A DNA stretch of 64,000 nt from Saxibacter everestensis (GTDB lineage: Bacteria; Actinomycetota; Actinomycetes; Actinomycetales; Brevibacteriaceae), in the NCBI RefSeq assembly GCF_025787225.1, contig NZ_CP090958.1, positions 310,001 to 374,000 on the forward strand, in the 5' to 3' direction. The notes below the pieces were generated by a model. That model ran no database searches. It was given only the letters and a program-made list of their open reading frames with translations, and had not been told where the DNA came from. Shown in pieces: positions 7,457 through 17,534 of this stretch. Made by a program: the position numbers and the translations under genes. The stretch's first letter is position 1; every line of letters begins with the position of its first letter.

Positions 7457-8788
7457 CCGACGGAATCCCCGGGTCAGTACGGCCAGATAGATAACGCCGA
7501 TGACCGTCCAGCTCAGGCCGACGATCTTGGCGCTGGGTTCGAGGCTTATCCACAGCAGAACGTTAACGATGACGCCGAGCGCCGGCGCGACGAGGTAGCC
7601 GATGACCTTTCCTGGCGACTTGTCACCCAGGAAGCGGAAGTAGTAGGAAATCACCGACAGGTTCACGAAGGCGAACGCCACGAACGCACCGAAGTTGATC
7701 AACGACGCAGCCTTCGACAGATCCAGGAACACAGCGGATGTCGCCAGTAGGCCGATCAACAGGATGTTCAGCACCGGTATACCCGACTTGGCGCTGATGT
7801 AGCCGAAGAATTTCTTGGGCAGCACGCCGTCACGACCCATGGCGAAAAGCAGCCGGCTCGCGCTCATCTGCTGGGTGAGTCCGCAGGCCAGCACCGCAAC
7901 CATGTATCCACCAATGAAGACGGCCTGGAATGCGGCGCCACCGATGTACTTAGCCATTTCCGGGGAGGCGCCGGCGATGTTCTGGATCGCGGAGACATCC
8001 GGAAAGAGCACCTGCATGAAGTAGGTGACGCCGATGAAGAACGCGGCGGCAACGGCGACGATGATGAAAATCGCCTTCGGAATGTCCCGGCGGGGGTGCT
8101 TCGCCTCTTCGGAAAGAGTTGTGACGGCGTCGAACCCGAGGAATGACAGGGCCAGAATCGAAGCGCCGGCCGCAACAGTCGGCATCGACATATCGGCGGT
8201 CACGAATGGGGCGAGCGACAGTTCCGCTCCATTCGCTCCAGCCAGGATGTTCTTGATGGTGAACGCCACAAATGACAGCGCGACGACGATCTCGATGATG
8301 ACCAGAAGGTAATTGACCTTTGCGGCGAGTTTGACGCCGAACAAATTGAGCGAGGTGCAGATCACGATCGTCATTATGATCCAGACCCACGCCGGCACGT
8401 CCGGGAAAGCGATTGTCATGTAAATGCTTGAGAGCAGCGCGTTGATCATCGGCAGGAACAGGTAGTCCAGCATCGCCGCCCAGCCGACCAGGAAGCCGAG
8501 ATGGGAATTAATCGTGCGCCGGGTATAGGTGTAGGCCGACCCGGATGAAGGGTATGCGCGCACCATCTTCCCGTAGCTGAACGCGGTGAAGAGCACGGCG
8601 ATGACAATCAGGACGTACGCCATGGGTACGTGGCCCGATGTCGCCTCCGAAACGATGCCGAAGGTGTCGAACACAGCAAGGGGGGACAGGTATGCCAGAC
8701 CGATGAATACGATGTGCCGAAGTTTGAGCGATCGTTTGAGTTGGCCTTGCTCGTGTACTGCGCTGATATCTGTTGATGCGGTAGTCAT
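7424..8788 (-). CDS. APC-family amino acid/polyamine permease
   Basis: A 454-residue transporter with about 12 membrane helices of the amino acid-polyamine-organocation superfamily. The first helix carries GLAYLSPLAVFDTFGIVSEAT, the family's unwound substrate-binding region. SFLGFDAVTTLSEEAKHPRRDIPKA is the typical loop after helix 6, as in putrescine or amine importers of the PuuP type. It lies 50 bp after the amidohydrolase gene, in the same direction, so it probably imports the substrate of that enzyme. A GGGGC ribosome site precedes ATG 8788. The substrate is not determined. Confidence 0.85.
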   Translation of the reverse strand: MTTASTDISAVHEQGQLKRSLKLRHIVFIGLAYLSPLAVFDTFGIVSEATSGHVPMAYVLIVIAVLFTAFSYGKMVRAYPSSGSAYTYTRRTINSHLGFLVGWAAMLDYLFLPMINALLSSIYMTIAFPDVPAWVWIIMTIVICTSLNLFGVKLAAKVNYLLVIIEIVVALSFVAFTIKNILAGANGAELSLAPFVTADMSMPTVAAGASILALSFLGFDAVTTLSEEAKHPRRDIPKAIFIIVAVAAAFFIGVTYFMQVLFPDVSAIQNIAGASPEMAKYIGGAAFQAVFIGGYMVAVLACGLTQQMSASRLLFAMGRDGVLPKKFFGYISAKSGIPVLNILLIGLLATSAVFLDLSKAASLINFGAFVAFAFVNLSVISYYFRFLGDKSPGKVIGYLVAPALGVIVNVLLWISLEPSAKIVGLSWTVIGVIYLAVLTRGFRRTPPQMTAVPE

Positions 8789-8838
8789 GATTCAAGCCCC
8801 ATCGCTTTGAAATGAAAGATTACGCTCGCGGGCACGAG

Positions 8839-10470
8839 CTATCCGGAAACTAGTTCGTTTTGCGCGTCGTGAATTACTTCGCCGCCGACCATGGTGAGGT
8901 CGGCACGCTGTTCGAGAATTTCGGCTGGGCTGAGGTTGTACAGATTTTCCGACCAGACGACCAGGTCGGCGGCGGCGCCAATCCTTAGCTGTCCGAGTTC
9001 GTTCTCCGAGTGCCACGCCCAGGCCCCGCCGCGGGTGTAGGCCTCGAGGGTTGCGTCGAGACCGACCCGCTCGTCCACGGTCCAGGAGTCGCGCCCGTCA
9101 AGTCCTGCCCGGGTCATGGCGCTGTACACGCCGACCAGTGGATCCATCTCGCCGACCTGCCAGTCACTGGAGAAGGCAACGTGGGCGCCGGATTTGATCA
9201 GCGAGTTGAATCGCCAGGCGCGACTCCAGCGCTCCTCGCCGACGTTATCCATCCAGGTTCCGGCGACGAGATCCGGTGAGCAGTGGCGTGGCTGCATTGC
9301 CGCGACAACGCCAAGTTCACGGAACCGAGGCAGGTCCTCCGGAGCGAGGCACTCGACGTGGACAATCCCGTGCCTTCGGTCGCGGGTCTGGTTGATGCGG
9401 CCGGCTTCCTCGATGGCGTCCAGTGCCACGCGCACGCCCCAGTCGCCGGTCGCGTGAGTATGTGTCTTGAACCCCATCCGATCGAGCTCGGTCAGCAGTT
9501 TTGCGAACTCGGTGGGCGGCAATGTAGGTCGCCCGCGGTGACCTGGCCGGTTGGCGTAATCGCTCAACATGGCCGCTGTGTGCGGTTCGATGACGTCGTC
9601 TGCGTAGAGCTTGAGCGGGCCGAGTCGAAGCCGGCTGCTCTGCGGTGCCCCATCGACGGCCTCACGCAGGTCCGAACGGAACGCGGCATCGGCGCCGACC
9701 GGGTGGTAAAGGGCGGTGATCACCCGGGAGCGCATCCGGCCGTCACGCTCCGCGCGGTACATCAGATCGAGTTCGGCGAGCGGGACCTGCGGTTCGACGA
9801 CGGTGGTGATGCCGGACTGCGCGGCCAGATCGAGGCTGGACGCGAGCTTGCGGTAGCGACGATCCGGCGAGTACAGCGGGATGTCTCGCTGCAGTGCGGT
9901 CAGGCCGGCGCGGGTCATGGCGCTGGTGTAGAAATCGGTCACCCAGCCCGTGGCGCGACCGGTCACAGAGTCCCGCTCCGGGTTGCCCCAGGCGATGCTT
10001 GACCCGGTATCCAGCCCGAGGCTGGTGATCGCGGCACGATTCAGCCAGACCGAGTGCTGGTCGTAGGTGGTGATGAAGATCGGCTTGTCCGTCAAACCGT
10101 CCAGGTCGCCGGCATCCGGGCGACGGCCCTGCACAACGGAGTAGACGGCGTTCTCCGCGCAGATCCAACGCAGGTCAGGGTGCTCCTGGGCATGATTCCG
10201 GATCCTTTGCCGAATCTCATCCAGGGTCTGGGCGCCTTCCAGGCTTACCGCCTCGTCGTCGAAGCCAAGGAGAAGGTGATTGTGCGAGTCGATAATTCCC
10301 GGCGTCACGAGCCGGCCGGCTAGATCGTGGGTCACGCGGGCGCTGGGTGCGTCGGCGCTGGTGCCGAGATAGCTGATCCTGCCGTTCGTCACACCGATCG
10401 CCTCGACCCAGGCGGCTTCGTGATCGAAGGTGCGGACGGCGCCGCCGGTGAACAGAATATCGACACTCAT
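8839..10470 (-). CDS. metal-dependent amidohydrolase, YtcJ-type
   Basis: A 543-residue cytoplasmic hydrolase of the Amidohydrolase_3 group (YtcJ/AepA-like). Metal-binding features are the HNH pair in IDSHNHLLLG (about residue 63), HTHATGDWG (about residue 340) and the late SSDWQVGEMDPL segment. These enzymes cleave C-N bonds in amides or imides, with unknown natural substrates. It is first in an operon with the APC permease and divergent from a TetR-family regulator, across a region with a perfect TTTGAC/GTCAAA inverted repeat. The system looks like regulated uptake and hydrolysis of a nitrogenous compound. Confidence 0.85.
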   Translation of the reverse strand: MSVDILFTGGAVRTFDHEAAWVEAIGVTNGRISYLGTSADAPSARVTHDLAGRLVTPGIIDSHNHLLLGFDDEAVSLEGAQTLDEIRQRIRNHAQEHPDLRWICAENAVYSVVQGRRPDAGDLDGLTDKPIFITTYDQHSVWLNRAAITSLGLDTGSSIAWGNPERDSVTGRATGWVTDFYTSAMTRAGLTALQRDIPLYSPDRRYRKLASSLDLAAQSGITTVVEPQVPLAELDLMYRAERDGRMRSRVITALYHPVGADAAFRSDLREAVDGAPQSSRLRLGPLKLYADDVIEPHTAAMLSDYANRPGHRGRPTLPPTEFAKLLTELDRMGFKTHTHATGDWGVRVALDAIEEAGRINQTRDRRHGIVHVECLAPEDLPRFRELGVVAAMQPRHCSPDLVAGTWMDNVGEERWSRAWRFNSLIKSGAHVAFSSDWQVGEMDPLVGVYSAMTRAGLDGRDSWTVDERVGLDATLEAYTRGGAWAWHSENELGQLRIGAAADLVVWSENLYNLSPAEILEQRADLTMVGGEVIHDAQNELVSG

Positions 10471-10508
10471 GGTTGGGAATTACTCGCTCTCGCGTAGACA
10501 AAGAGTTT

Positions 10509-10526
10509 TTTGACATCAACGTCAAA
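10509..10526. promoter_or_regulatory. inverted repeat, probable TetR operator
   Basis: TTTGAC-ATCAAC-GTCAAA has perfect 6-bp arms with a 6-bp spacer. It stands 39 bp upstream of the amidohydrolase start and 45 bp upstream of the TetR start, ideal for co-repression of both divergent genes. Confidence 0.6.
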
Positions 10527-10570
10527 TAACACTTTGGAGTGTGACACCGGTCATAGGTTACTGTCAAGGA

Positions 10571-11176
10571 ATGGCACGTCCGAGCACCCAGGCCAAGCGC
10601 CGTAACGACCTGATTCAGGCGACACTCGCCGCCGCAGCCGAGCGAGGCTTGCGCGAGCTATCCATGACAGACGTCGCCAGGGAAGCGGGCCTGACCAGGG
10701 GTGCGCTGCTGTACTACTACGAGGATCTGGACGCCCTTCTGGTCGAGGCGCACGATGCCGGCAACCAGCGGATCGGTGATCAGCGCGACGCGTTGGTGAT
10801 GAAGGAGCGTAGCCCGGGCCGCCAGCTGCGGGTGGCGATTGACGCGGGTTTGCCGAACGGGCCGGACGATGCGTTGATGCGGTTGCTCTACGAGTTCGAC
10901 ATCCTCGCCGGTAACTCAAAGCTGCACGACTATCTGGTCGAGCGGATGTACCAACGGCAGCTTGCCGTTTACGCCGAGATCCTCAGCAGCGGCACCGCTT
11001 CCGGTGACTTCTCGCCGACGGGCGACCTGCACGACATTGCGATGAACTTCGTTGCTCTTGAGGACGCCTATGGCTTGCATATAGTCGGGGGTAACAAGCT
11101 CATGACAGTGCAGGCGGCGCGGCGCGCGATCTATCTTTTTGCCGAACAGGCCGGTTGCCCGGTGGGCCCGGAGTAG
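10571..11176 (+). CDS. TetR-family transcriptional regulator
   Basis: About 201 residues. The N-terminal helix-turn-helix is typical: AAAERGLRELSMTDVAREAGLTRG then ALLYYYEDLDALL. The all-helical C-terminal part is the ligand-binding region. It is divergent from the amidohydrolase-permease operon and probably its repressor, using the palindrome at 10509-10526. ATG 10571 is chosen because the HTH starts normally there; AAGGA lies directly before it, so initiation may be nearly leaderless. Confidence 0.85.
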   Translation: MARPSTQAKRRNDLIQATLAAAAERGLRELSMTDVAREAGLTRGALLYYYEDLDALLVEAHDAGNQRIGDQRDALVMKERSPGRQLRVAIDAGLPNGPDDALMRLLYEFDILAGNSKLHDYLVERMYQRQLAVYAEILSSGTASGDFSPTGDLHDIAMNFVALEDAYGLHIVGGNKLMTVQAARRAIYLFAEQAGCPVGPE

Positions 11177-11253
11177 GAGGCCGGGTTTCGGTTTTGTTGC
11201 CGAGTGGCCAAGGGGATGCTGTCCCGGTGAACGATCACCGGCAGAATGGTCCC

Positions 11254-11547
11254 ATGTGGATTGGCTGGGTCGAATTCGACCTGTTACTCGGCGACGTGCA
11301 CTCACTGAAGGCCAAACGCGCGGTGGTGCGCCCTATCCTGGCCGACCTCAAGCGGCGGTACGAGGTTTCCGCGGCAGAGGTCGACCATCAGGATCTGCAC
11401 CGGCGGGCCGTCATCGGCGTCGGCCTGGTGGCTGCCGACAGCAAACACCTGGTCGATGTGCTGGACGAGGCCGACCGTTTCGTCGCCGGCCGGCCAGAGA
11501 TCGAACTGCTCTCTGCTCGCCGGCAGCTCCGGCACAGCGACGACTGA
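11254..11547 (+). CDS. DUF503 family protein
   Basis: 97 residues, starting MWIGWVEFDLLLGDVHSLKAKR, the diagnostic N terminus of DUF503 (YlxP-like) proteins. They are small, ferredoxin-like in fold and of unknown role; in Firmicutes they sit in the nusA-infB-rbfA region. Here the gene stands alone, downstream of the TetR gene. Length is normal. The start ATG 11254 has no strong ribosome site. A 20-bp tandem repeat begins 13 bp after its stop. Confidence 0.85.
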   Translation: MWIGWVEFDLLLGDVHSLKAKRAVVRPILADLKRRYEVSAAEVDHQDLHRRAVIGVGLVAADSKHLVDVLDEADRFVAGRPEIELLSARRQLRHSDD

Positions 11548-11560
11548 ACGCGGCGTCATC

Positions 11561-11609
11561 GGCGCTGGACACCGGCCATCGGCGCTGGACACCGGCCATC
11601 GGCGCTGAA
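11561..11609. repeat. 20-bp tandem repeat, 2.5 copies
   Basis: GGCGCTGGACACCGGCCATC occurs at 11561-11580 and 11581-11600, with a partial third copy to 11609. It lies between the DUF503 stop and the promoter of the AraC-type gene. Unit length equals that of the repeat at 3524-3574, but the sequences are unrelated. Confidence 0.9.
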
Positions 11610-11661
11610 CAACTGTCACCGACCCTGGACAACGTTGGTCCGACGTGGCACGATCGCGCAT

Positions 11662-12111
11662 GTGACCAGCCCTCCTGCCACCTCGCAGCGCCTGCGCGAC
11701 CTCGCCCTGCTGCGCCGGGTGCGGGACCGGATGGACCGGGAGTTCGCTCAGCCACTTGATGTCGAGGCACTCGCTCGTGGCGTCAATATGTCAGCCGGGC
11801 ACCTCAGCCGGCAGTTCCGGCTTGCCTACGGGGAGTCGCCGTACGCCTACCTGATGACCCGGCGAATCGAGCGCGCAATGGCGCTGCTTCGCCGTGGGGA
11901 CCTCAGCGTCACCGAGGTCTGTTTCGCGGTCGGCTGCTCGTCGCTGGGAACCTTCAGCAGTCGCTTCACCGAGCTGGTCGGTGTGCCGCCGAGCGTCTAT
12001 CGGCGTGAGGCGTTGCAGGCTACGGCGGAGCTGCCGGCGTGCGTTGCGAAACAGGTGACCAGACCGATCAGGAATCGAGAAGCGCCGGCGCCCGAGCCGC
12101 AATTATTGTGA
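11662..12111 (+). CDS. AraC-family regulator (DNA-binding domain only)
   Basis: About 149 residues, essentially only the double helix-turn-helix of AraC/XylS regulators: ALARGVNMSAGHLSRQFRLAYGESPYAYLMTRRIERA and then SVTEVCFAVGCSSLGTFSSRFTELVGVPPSVYRR. No ligand domain is present, as in a group of short actinobacterial AraC proteins encoded beside glyoxalase/VOC genes. Start GTG 11662 is chosen because ATG 11660 is out of frame. It is 5 bp from the following VOC gene, so the two are cotranscribed and functionally linked. Confidence 0.85.
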   Translation: MTSPPATSQRLRDLALLRRVRDRMDREFAQPLDVEALARGVNMSAGHLSRQFRLAYGESPYAYLMTRRIERAMALLRRGDLSVTEVCFAVGCSSLGTFSSRFTELVGVPPSVYRREALQATAELPACVAKQVTRPIRNREAPAPEPQLL

Positions 12112-12116
12112 ATGTC

Positions 12117-12527
12117 ATGGACATCACAATCAACACAACCTACCTTCCGCATACCGATCCGGACGCCTCCCTGGCCTTCTATCGCGACACCCTCGGCTTC
12201 GAGGTCCGCAATGATGTCGGAAACGGCACGATGCGCTGGATCACGGTTGGACCCGCCAACCAGCCCGGAACATCCATTCTCCTGGCGCCTCCCGCTGCCG
12301 ACCCTGGAGTCACCGACGACGAGCGACGCACCATTGTCGAGATGATGGCCAAGGGCACCTACGGCTGGATCCTGCTGGCCACCCCGGACCTTGACGGCAC
12401 TTTCGCCGAGGTGGAAGCCAGCGATGCCGAGGTGGTTCAGGAGCCAACCGAACAGCCATACGGGGTGCGTGACTGCGCCTTCCGCGATCCCGCGGGCAAT
12501 ATGATCCGCATCCAGGAGCTGTCATGA
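12117..12527 (+). CDS. VOC (glyoxalase/dioxygenase) superfamily protein
   Basis: 136 residues, one vicinal-oxygen-chelate domain. It contains the usual LAFYRDTLGFEVRNDVG opening, a central TPDLDGTFAEVEASDAEV strand-helix and the ending GVRDCAFRDPAGNMIRIQEL, which carries the metal-site Arg/Glu region. The substrate is unknown; small AraC-VOC-VOC operons may deal with reactive electrophiles or antibiotics. It overlaps the next VOC gene by 4 bp. Confidence 0.8.
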   Translation: MDITINTTYLPHTDPDASLAFYRDTLGFEVRNDVGNGTMRWITVGPANQPGTSILLAPPAADPGVTDDERRTIVEMMAKGTYGWILLATPDLDGTFAEVEASDAEVVQEPTEQPYGVRDCAFRDPAGNMIRIQELS

Positions 12528-13138
12528 CGGGCATCGCGTCGCTCACCCTCGAAGTGTCCGATGTCGCAGCGGCCGAGGCGTTCTATGCCAAGGCATTCGA
12601 CCTGGGCGACACCGTCAACTTTCGCGCAGCGGACACGCCGACGACCGGTTTTCGCGGTTTCACGATGTCGCTCGTTGTATCCCAGCCGAGCACGGTCGAC
12701 AGTCTTATCGGCTCCGCGCTCGATGGCGGCGCCACGGCGCTGAAGCCGGTCGAGAAGAGCTTCTGGGGCTACGGCGGCGTCGTTCAGGCGCCGGACGGGG
12801 CGATCTGGAAGGTAGCGACATCGTCGAAGAAGGACAAGGGCCCCGCCACCCGGCAGGTCGACGAGGTCGTGCTGCTGCTCGGAGTCGCGGACGTGAAGGC
12901 GAGCAAACAGTTCTACGTCGAACTCGGGTTGGCCGTGAAGCGGAGCTTCGGCGGCAAGTACGTCGAGTTCGAGAGCCCGGCTTCGCAGATCAAACTGGCA
13001 CTCTATGGCCGCCGTGCCCTCGCCAAGGACGCCGGTGTCTCACCGGACGGCAGCGGATCGCACCGGATCGTGCTGCACAGCGATGCCGGCCAGTTCACCG
13101 ACCCGGATGGGTTCGGGTGGGAGACCGCGGCGGTCTGA
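12524..13138 (+). CDS. two-domain VOC superfamily protein
   Basis: 204 residues containing two VOC half-modules. The first has ASLTLEVSDVAAAEAFYAKAF and the second VLLLGVADVKASKQFYVELGL. It is translationally coupled to the preceding VOC gene (ATGA overlap). The C terminus ends FTDPDGFGWETAAV. An imperfect copy of the last 12 or so bases plus downstream sequence (GGCGGTCTGA followed by a CGTCCAA-AACCAG motif) recurs about 45 bp further on, another sign of local 3'-end duplication. Confidence 0.78.
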   Translation: MTGIASLTLEVSDVAAAEAFYAKAFDLGDTVNFRAADTPTTGFRGFTMSLVVSQPSTVDSLIGSALDGGATALKPVEKSFWGYGGVVQAPDGAIWKVATSSKKDKGPATRQVDEVVLLLGVADVKASKQFYVELGLAVKRSFGGKYVEFESPASQIKLALYGRRALAKDAGVSPDGSGSHRIVLHSDAGQFTDPDGFGWETAAV

Positions 13139-13200
13139 CCCCCGTCCAACAACCAGGCTGATCAGCTGGGCCGTGGCGGTCTGAGCCTCGTCCAAGAACC
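13122..13200. repeat. imperfect ~45-bp tandem duplication over a stop codon
   Basis: GCGGTCTGA with a following CGTCCAAnAACCAG block occurs at about 13130-13160 and again at about 13175-13203. The first copy includes the TGA stop of the two-domain VOC gene. Confidence 0.65.
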
Positions 13201-13289
13201 AGACCTATCGCTCGAAGCTGGCTACAATCGAGCCAGGCGAGCCGACGGAGACCGCCAAGGCGTCCTGCGCCCGAACAGATGGAGACATG

Positions 13290-15680
<2,391 letters not shown>

Positions 15681-16007
15681 GCGGGAACCATGTGACGCTT
15701 CGACGCTGCCAGTCTGCGGGTGCGTCGAACTCGAGGTGTGTTGCGGGTTGTGCCGCTCGGCTCGTGCATCCGCAGCCGGCACCATTGCCACCTGGTCGGA
15801 GAAGTCGGGTAGGAGTGACTGGTGACATGACAGCAGCCGAGGCGCCAGATCATTGGTCTAGTTGAGCATCGGGCAGTGGCCGCCCGGGGTGTATCGGGTC
15901 CGAGGCCGAGTCAACGCACCCGCCTCATTCGAGATTGGCCGCGGGAGCCTCGCTGAATGGCCCTAATTTGCGGCACGCTGGCCGGTTACGTGCTGTGTAA
16001 TGGACCC
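15681..16007. other. 327-bp intergenic region
   Basis: I see no gene, strong hairpin or repeat here. It separates the UvrA-like gene from a VOC gene and presumably carries the VOC promoter. Confidence 0.6.
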
Positions 16008-16352
16008 ATGCGAGTTGACCGAGTTGTCCCAAATCTGACCGTCACCGATATCGAAAGCGCGATCGCAGCCCACCGCGATGTTCTCGGGTGGTCCGTGCTC
16101 ATGGATCACGGCTGGATCGTGACGCTAGGAGATGGCGAAGGCCACCAGCTGAGCGTCATGACGACAGACGCTTCCGCCCCGGTAAACCCCGATGTCTCGA
16201 TCTTCGTCGATGACGTAGCGGAGGCATTGCGTCGAGCGACAGAAGCTGGGCTGGAGATCGTCCATCCCCTTACCGACGAGCCCTGGGGCGTCACTCGCTT
16301 CTTCTATAGAGATGCCCACGGCAGTGTGATCAACGTCGGCACCCACACCTGA
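16008..16352 (+). CDS. VOC superfamily / bleomycin-resistance-type protein
   Basis: 114 residues with one VOC domain: VVPNLTVTDIESAIAAHRDVLGW opening and GVTRFFYRDAHGSVINVGTH ending, which carries the terminal metal-site region. Length is normal for single-domain glyoxalase/bleomycin-binding proteins. ATG 16008 starts the canonical fold; the upstream extension from 15957 does not fit. Its location between a UvrA2-like gene and an ArsR operon fits a detoxification role, but the substrate is unknown. Confidence 0.75.
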   Translation: MRVDRVVPNLTVTDIESAIAAHRDVLGWSVLMDHGWIVTLGDGEGHQLSVMTTDASAPVNPDVSIFVDDVAEALRRATEAGLEIVHPLTDEPWGVTRFFYRDAHGSVINVGTHT

Positions 16353-16482
16353 ACCAGATCTGGGGGGTATCTGGGGACGCTCTCGAGATCGAAAAAATTG
16401 CCGTCGCTGGCCGTCCTCGGAGTTCTCTTGGTGTGCCGGTGTTCGCCGCGACAAGACGATTGATTTTTATCCGGGCCACCTC

Positions 16483-16513
16483 TTGACAACTTACAACCGT
16501 TCAGTTGTATGAT
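16483..16513 (+). promoter_or_regulatory. ArsR-SRPBCC promoter with overlapping operator
   Basis: The -35 TTGACA is at 16483-16488 and the -10 TATGAT at 16508-16513. Between and over them lies a perfect inverted repeat TACAAC-CGTTCA-GTTGTA (16492-16509), whose right arm enters the -10. The start GTG at 16520 is only 6 bp beyond the -10, so the mRNA is probably leaderless. Confidence 0.75.
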
Positions 16514-16519
16514 TTAGTC

Positions 16520-16876
16520 GTGACCGAAAGCGACGAGGACAAGGCTGACGCACTGTTCCACGCCCTGGCCGATCGGACGCGGCGCGACATCATGCGTCGG
16601 GTTCTGACCGGGGAGCAGTCGGTCTCCGCGCTCGCGGCGAAGTACGACATGAGCTTCGCTGCGGTGCAGAAGCACGTTGCTGTACTGGAGAGGGCGGGCC
16701 TGATCACCAAGCGGCGCATCGGGCGTGAGGCTCTGGCCAGCGGCGACGTGGAGGCCGTGCGGTCGGTGGGTGCGATGCTCACCGAAATCGAAGAGGTTTG
16801 GCGCGGCCGTATCGCCCGGATGGACGAGCTGTTTCACACCGAAGAGATCACCGACACCAGCACTGAGGAGAACTGA
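16520..16876 (+). CDS. ArsR-family transcriptional repressor
   Basis: 118 residues. The winged helix is canonical for the ArsR group paired with SRPBCC proteins: HALADRTRRDIMRRVL, then SVSALAAKYDMSFAAVQKHVAVLERAGLI with a KRRIGRE wing. No metal-binding cysteines are visible, so it senses something other than a soft metal. The GTG at 16520 is chosen for its position after the -10; the upstream TTG at 16505 would start inside the operator. It is cotranscribed with the SRPBCC gene 1 bp downstream and presumably self-regulated. Confidence 0.85.
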   Translation: MTESDEDKADALFHALADRTRRDIMRRVLTGEQSVSALAAKYDMSFAAVQKHVAVLERAGLITKRRIGREALASGDVEAVRSVGAMLTEIEEVWRGRIARMDELFHTEEITDTSTEEN

Positions 16877-16877
16877 C

Positions 16878-17363
16878 ATGCCTGTCACCGACATCCAGAA
16901 GGACCTGGAAAACCGCACCCTGACCATTACCGCGGAGTTCGCCGCCCCCGTCGAACGGGTGTGGCAGGTCTATGCCGACCCTCGTCAGCTCGAGCAGGTG
17001 TGGGGCCCGCCGACCTACCCGGCCACGTTCGTCGACCATTCCCTCACGCCTGGCAGCCGGGTCACGTACTACATGACCAGTCCCGAGGGCGAGAAGTTCG
17101 GTGGCTGGTGGGAGATCGACAACGTCGACGAGCCACACAGCTTCAGCTTCCGTGATGGCTTCGCCGACGCCGAGCTCAAGCCTGCACCCGACATGCCGGT
17201 CTCGCATAACGAGTACCGCTTCGAGAGCACCGGCAATGGCACGCGAGTCGTCTACAGCAGCACCTACGAAACTGTCGAGGGCCTACAGAAGGTGATCGAC
17301 ATGGGCGTCGAGGAGGGGGCGACCGGGGCGATCAACCAGATCGACGCCTTCCTGGCCGCCTGA
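16878..17363 (+). CDS. SRPBCC/AHSA1-like ligand-binding protein
   Basis: 161 residues of the START-like AHSA1 (COG3832) family: a helix-grip fold with EFAAPVERVWQVYADPRQLEQVWGPP near the N terminus, GGWWEIDNVDEPHSFSFRDGF centrally and a C-terminal long helix. These proteins bind hydrophobic ligands and often pair with an ArsR repressor, as here. A GAGGAG site precedes ATG 16878. Its last 46 codons, stop and terminator are duplicated at 22679-22860. Confidence 0.85.
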   Translation: MPVTDIQKDLENRTLTITAEFAAPVERVWQVYADPRQLEQVWGPPTYPATFVDHSLTPGSRVTYYMTSPEGEKFGGWWEIDNVDEPHSFSFRDGFADAELKPAPDMPVSHNEYRFESTGNGTRVVYSSTYETVEGLQKVIDMGVEEGATGAINQIDAFLAA

Positions 17364-17411
17364 GGATCGCAAACGCAATCGAACCCTCCCGGCACCTGTG
17401 CTGGGAGGGTT
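17224..17411. repeat. direct repeat, left copy (SRPBCC 3' end plus terminator)
   Basis: About 185 bases match 22679-22860 with roughly ten substitutions, most of them synonymous or in the linker before the terminator. It covers the last part of the SRPBCC gene, the stop, and the terminator stem. The two copies bracket 5.3 kb of unrelated genes. Confidence 0.9.
17382..17411 (+). terminator. rho-independent-like terminator of the ArsR-SRPBCC operon
   Basis: AACCCTCCC (17382-17390) pairs perfectly with GGGAGGGTT (17403-17411), and GCAC/GTGC inside extends the stem. A short T-run follows. It lies 18 bp after the SRPBCC stop. Confidence 0.8.
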
Positions 17412-17534
17412 TCGATACTTGCCCTGGTCGAGGACTCAACACATCGCTATGCTCGTGGAACGATCGTCGCCTCGGAGGCGTCGAGCTGGTTGAGCGCACA
17501 ACCGCTGGGCGCCGGCATCCTGGAGGGATCCACT

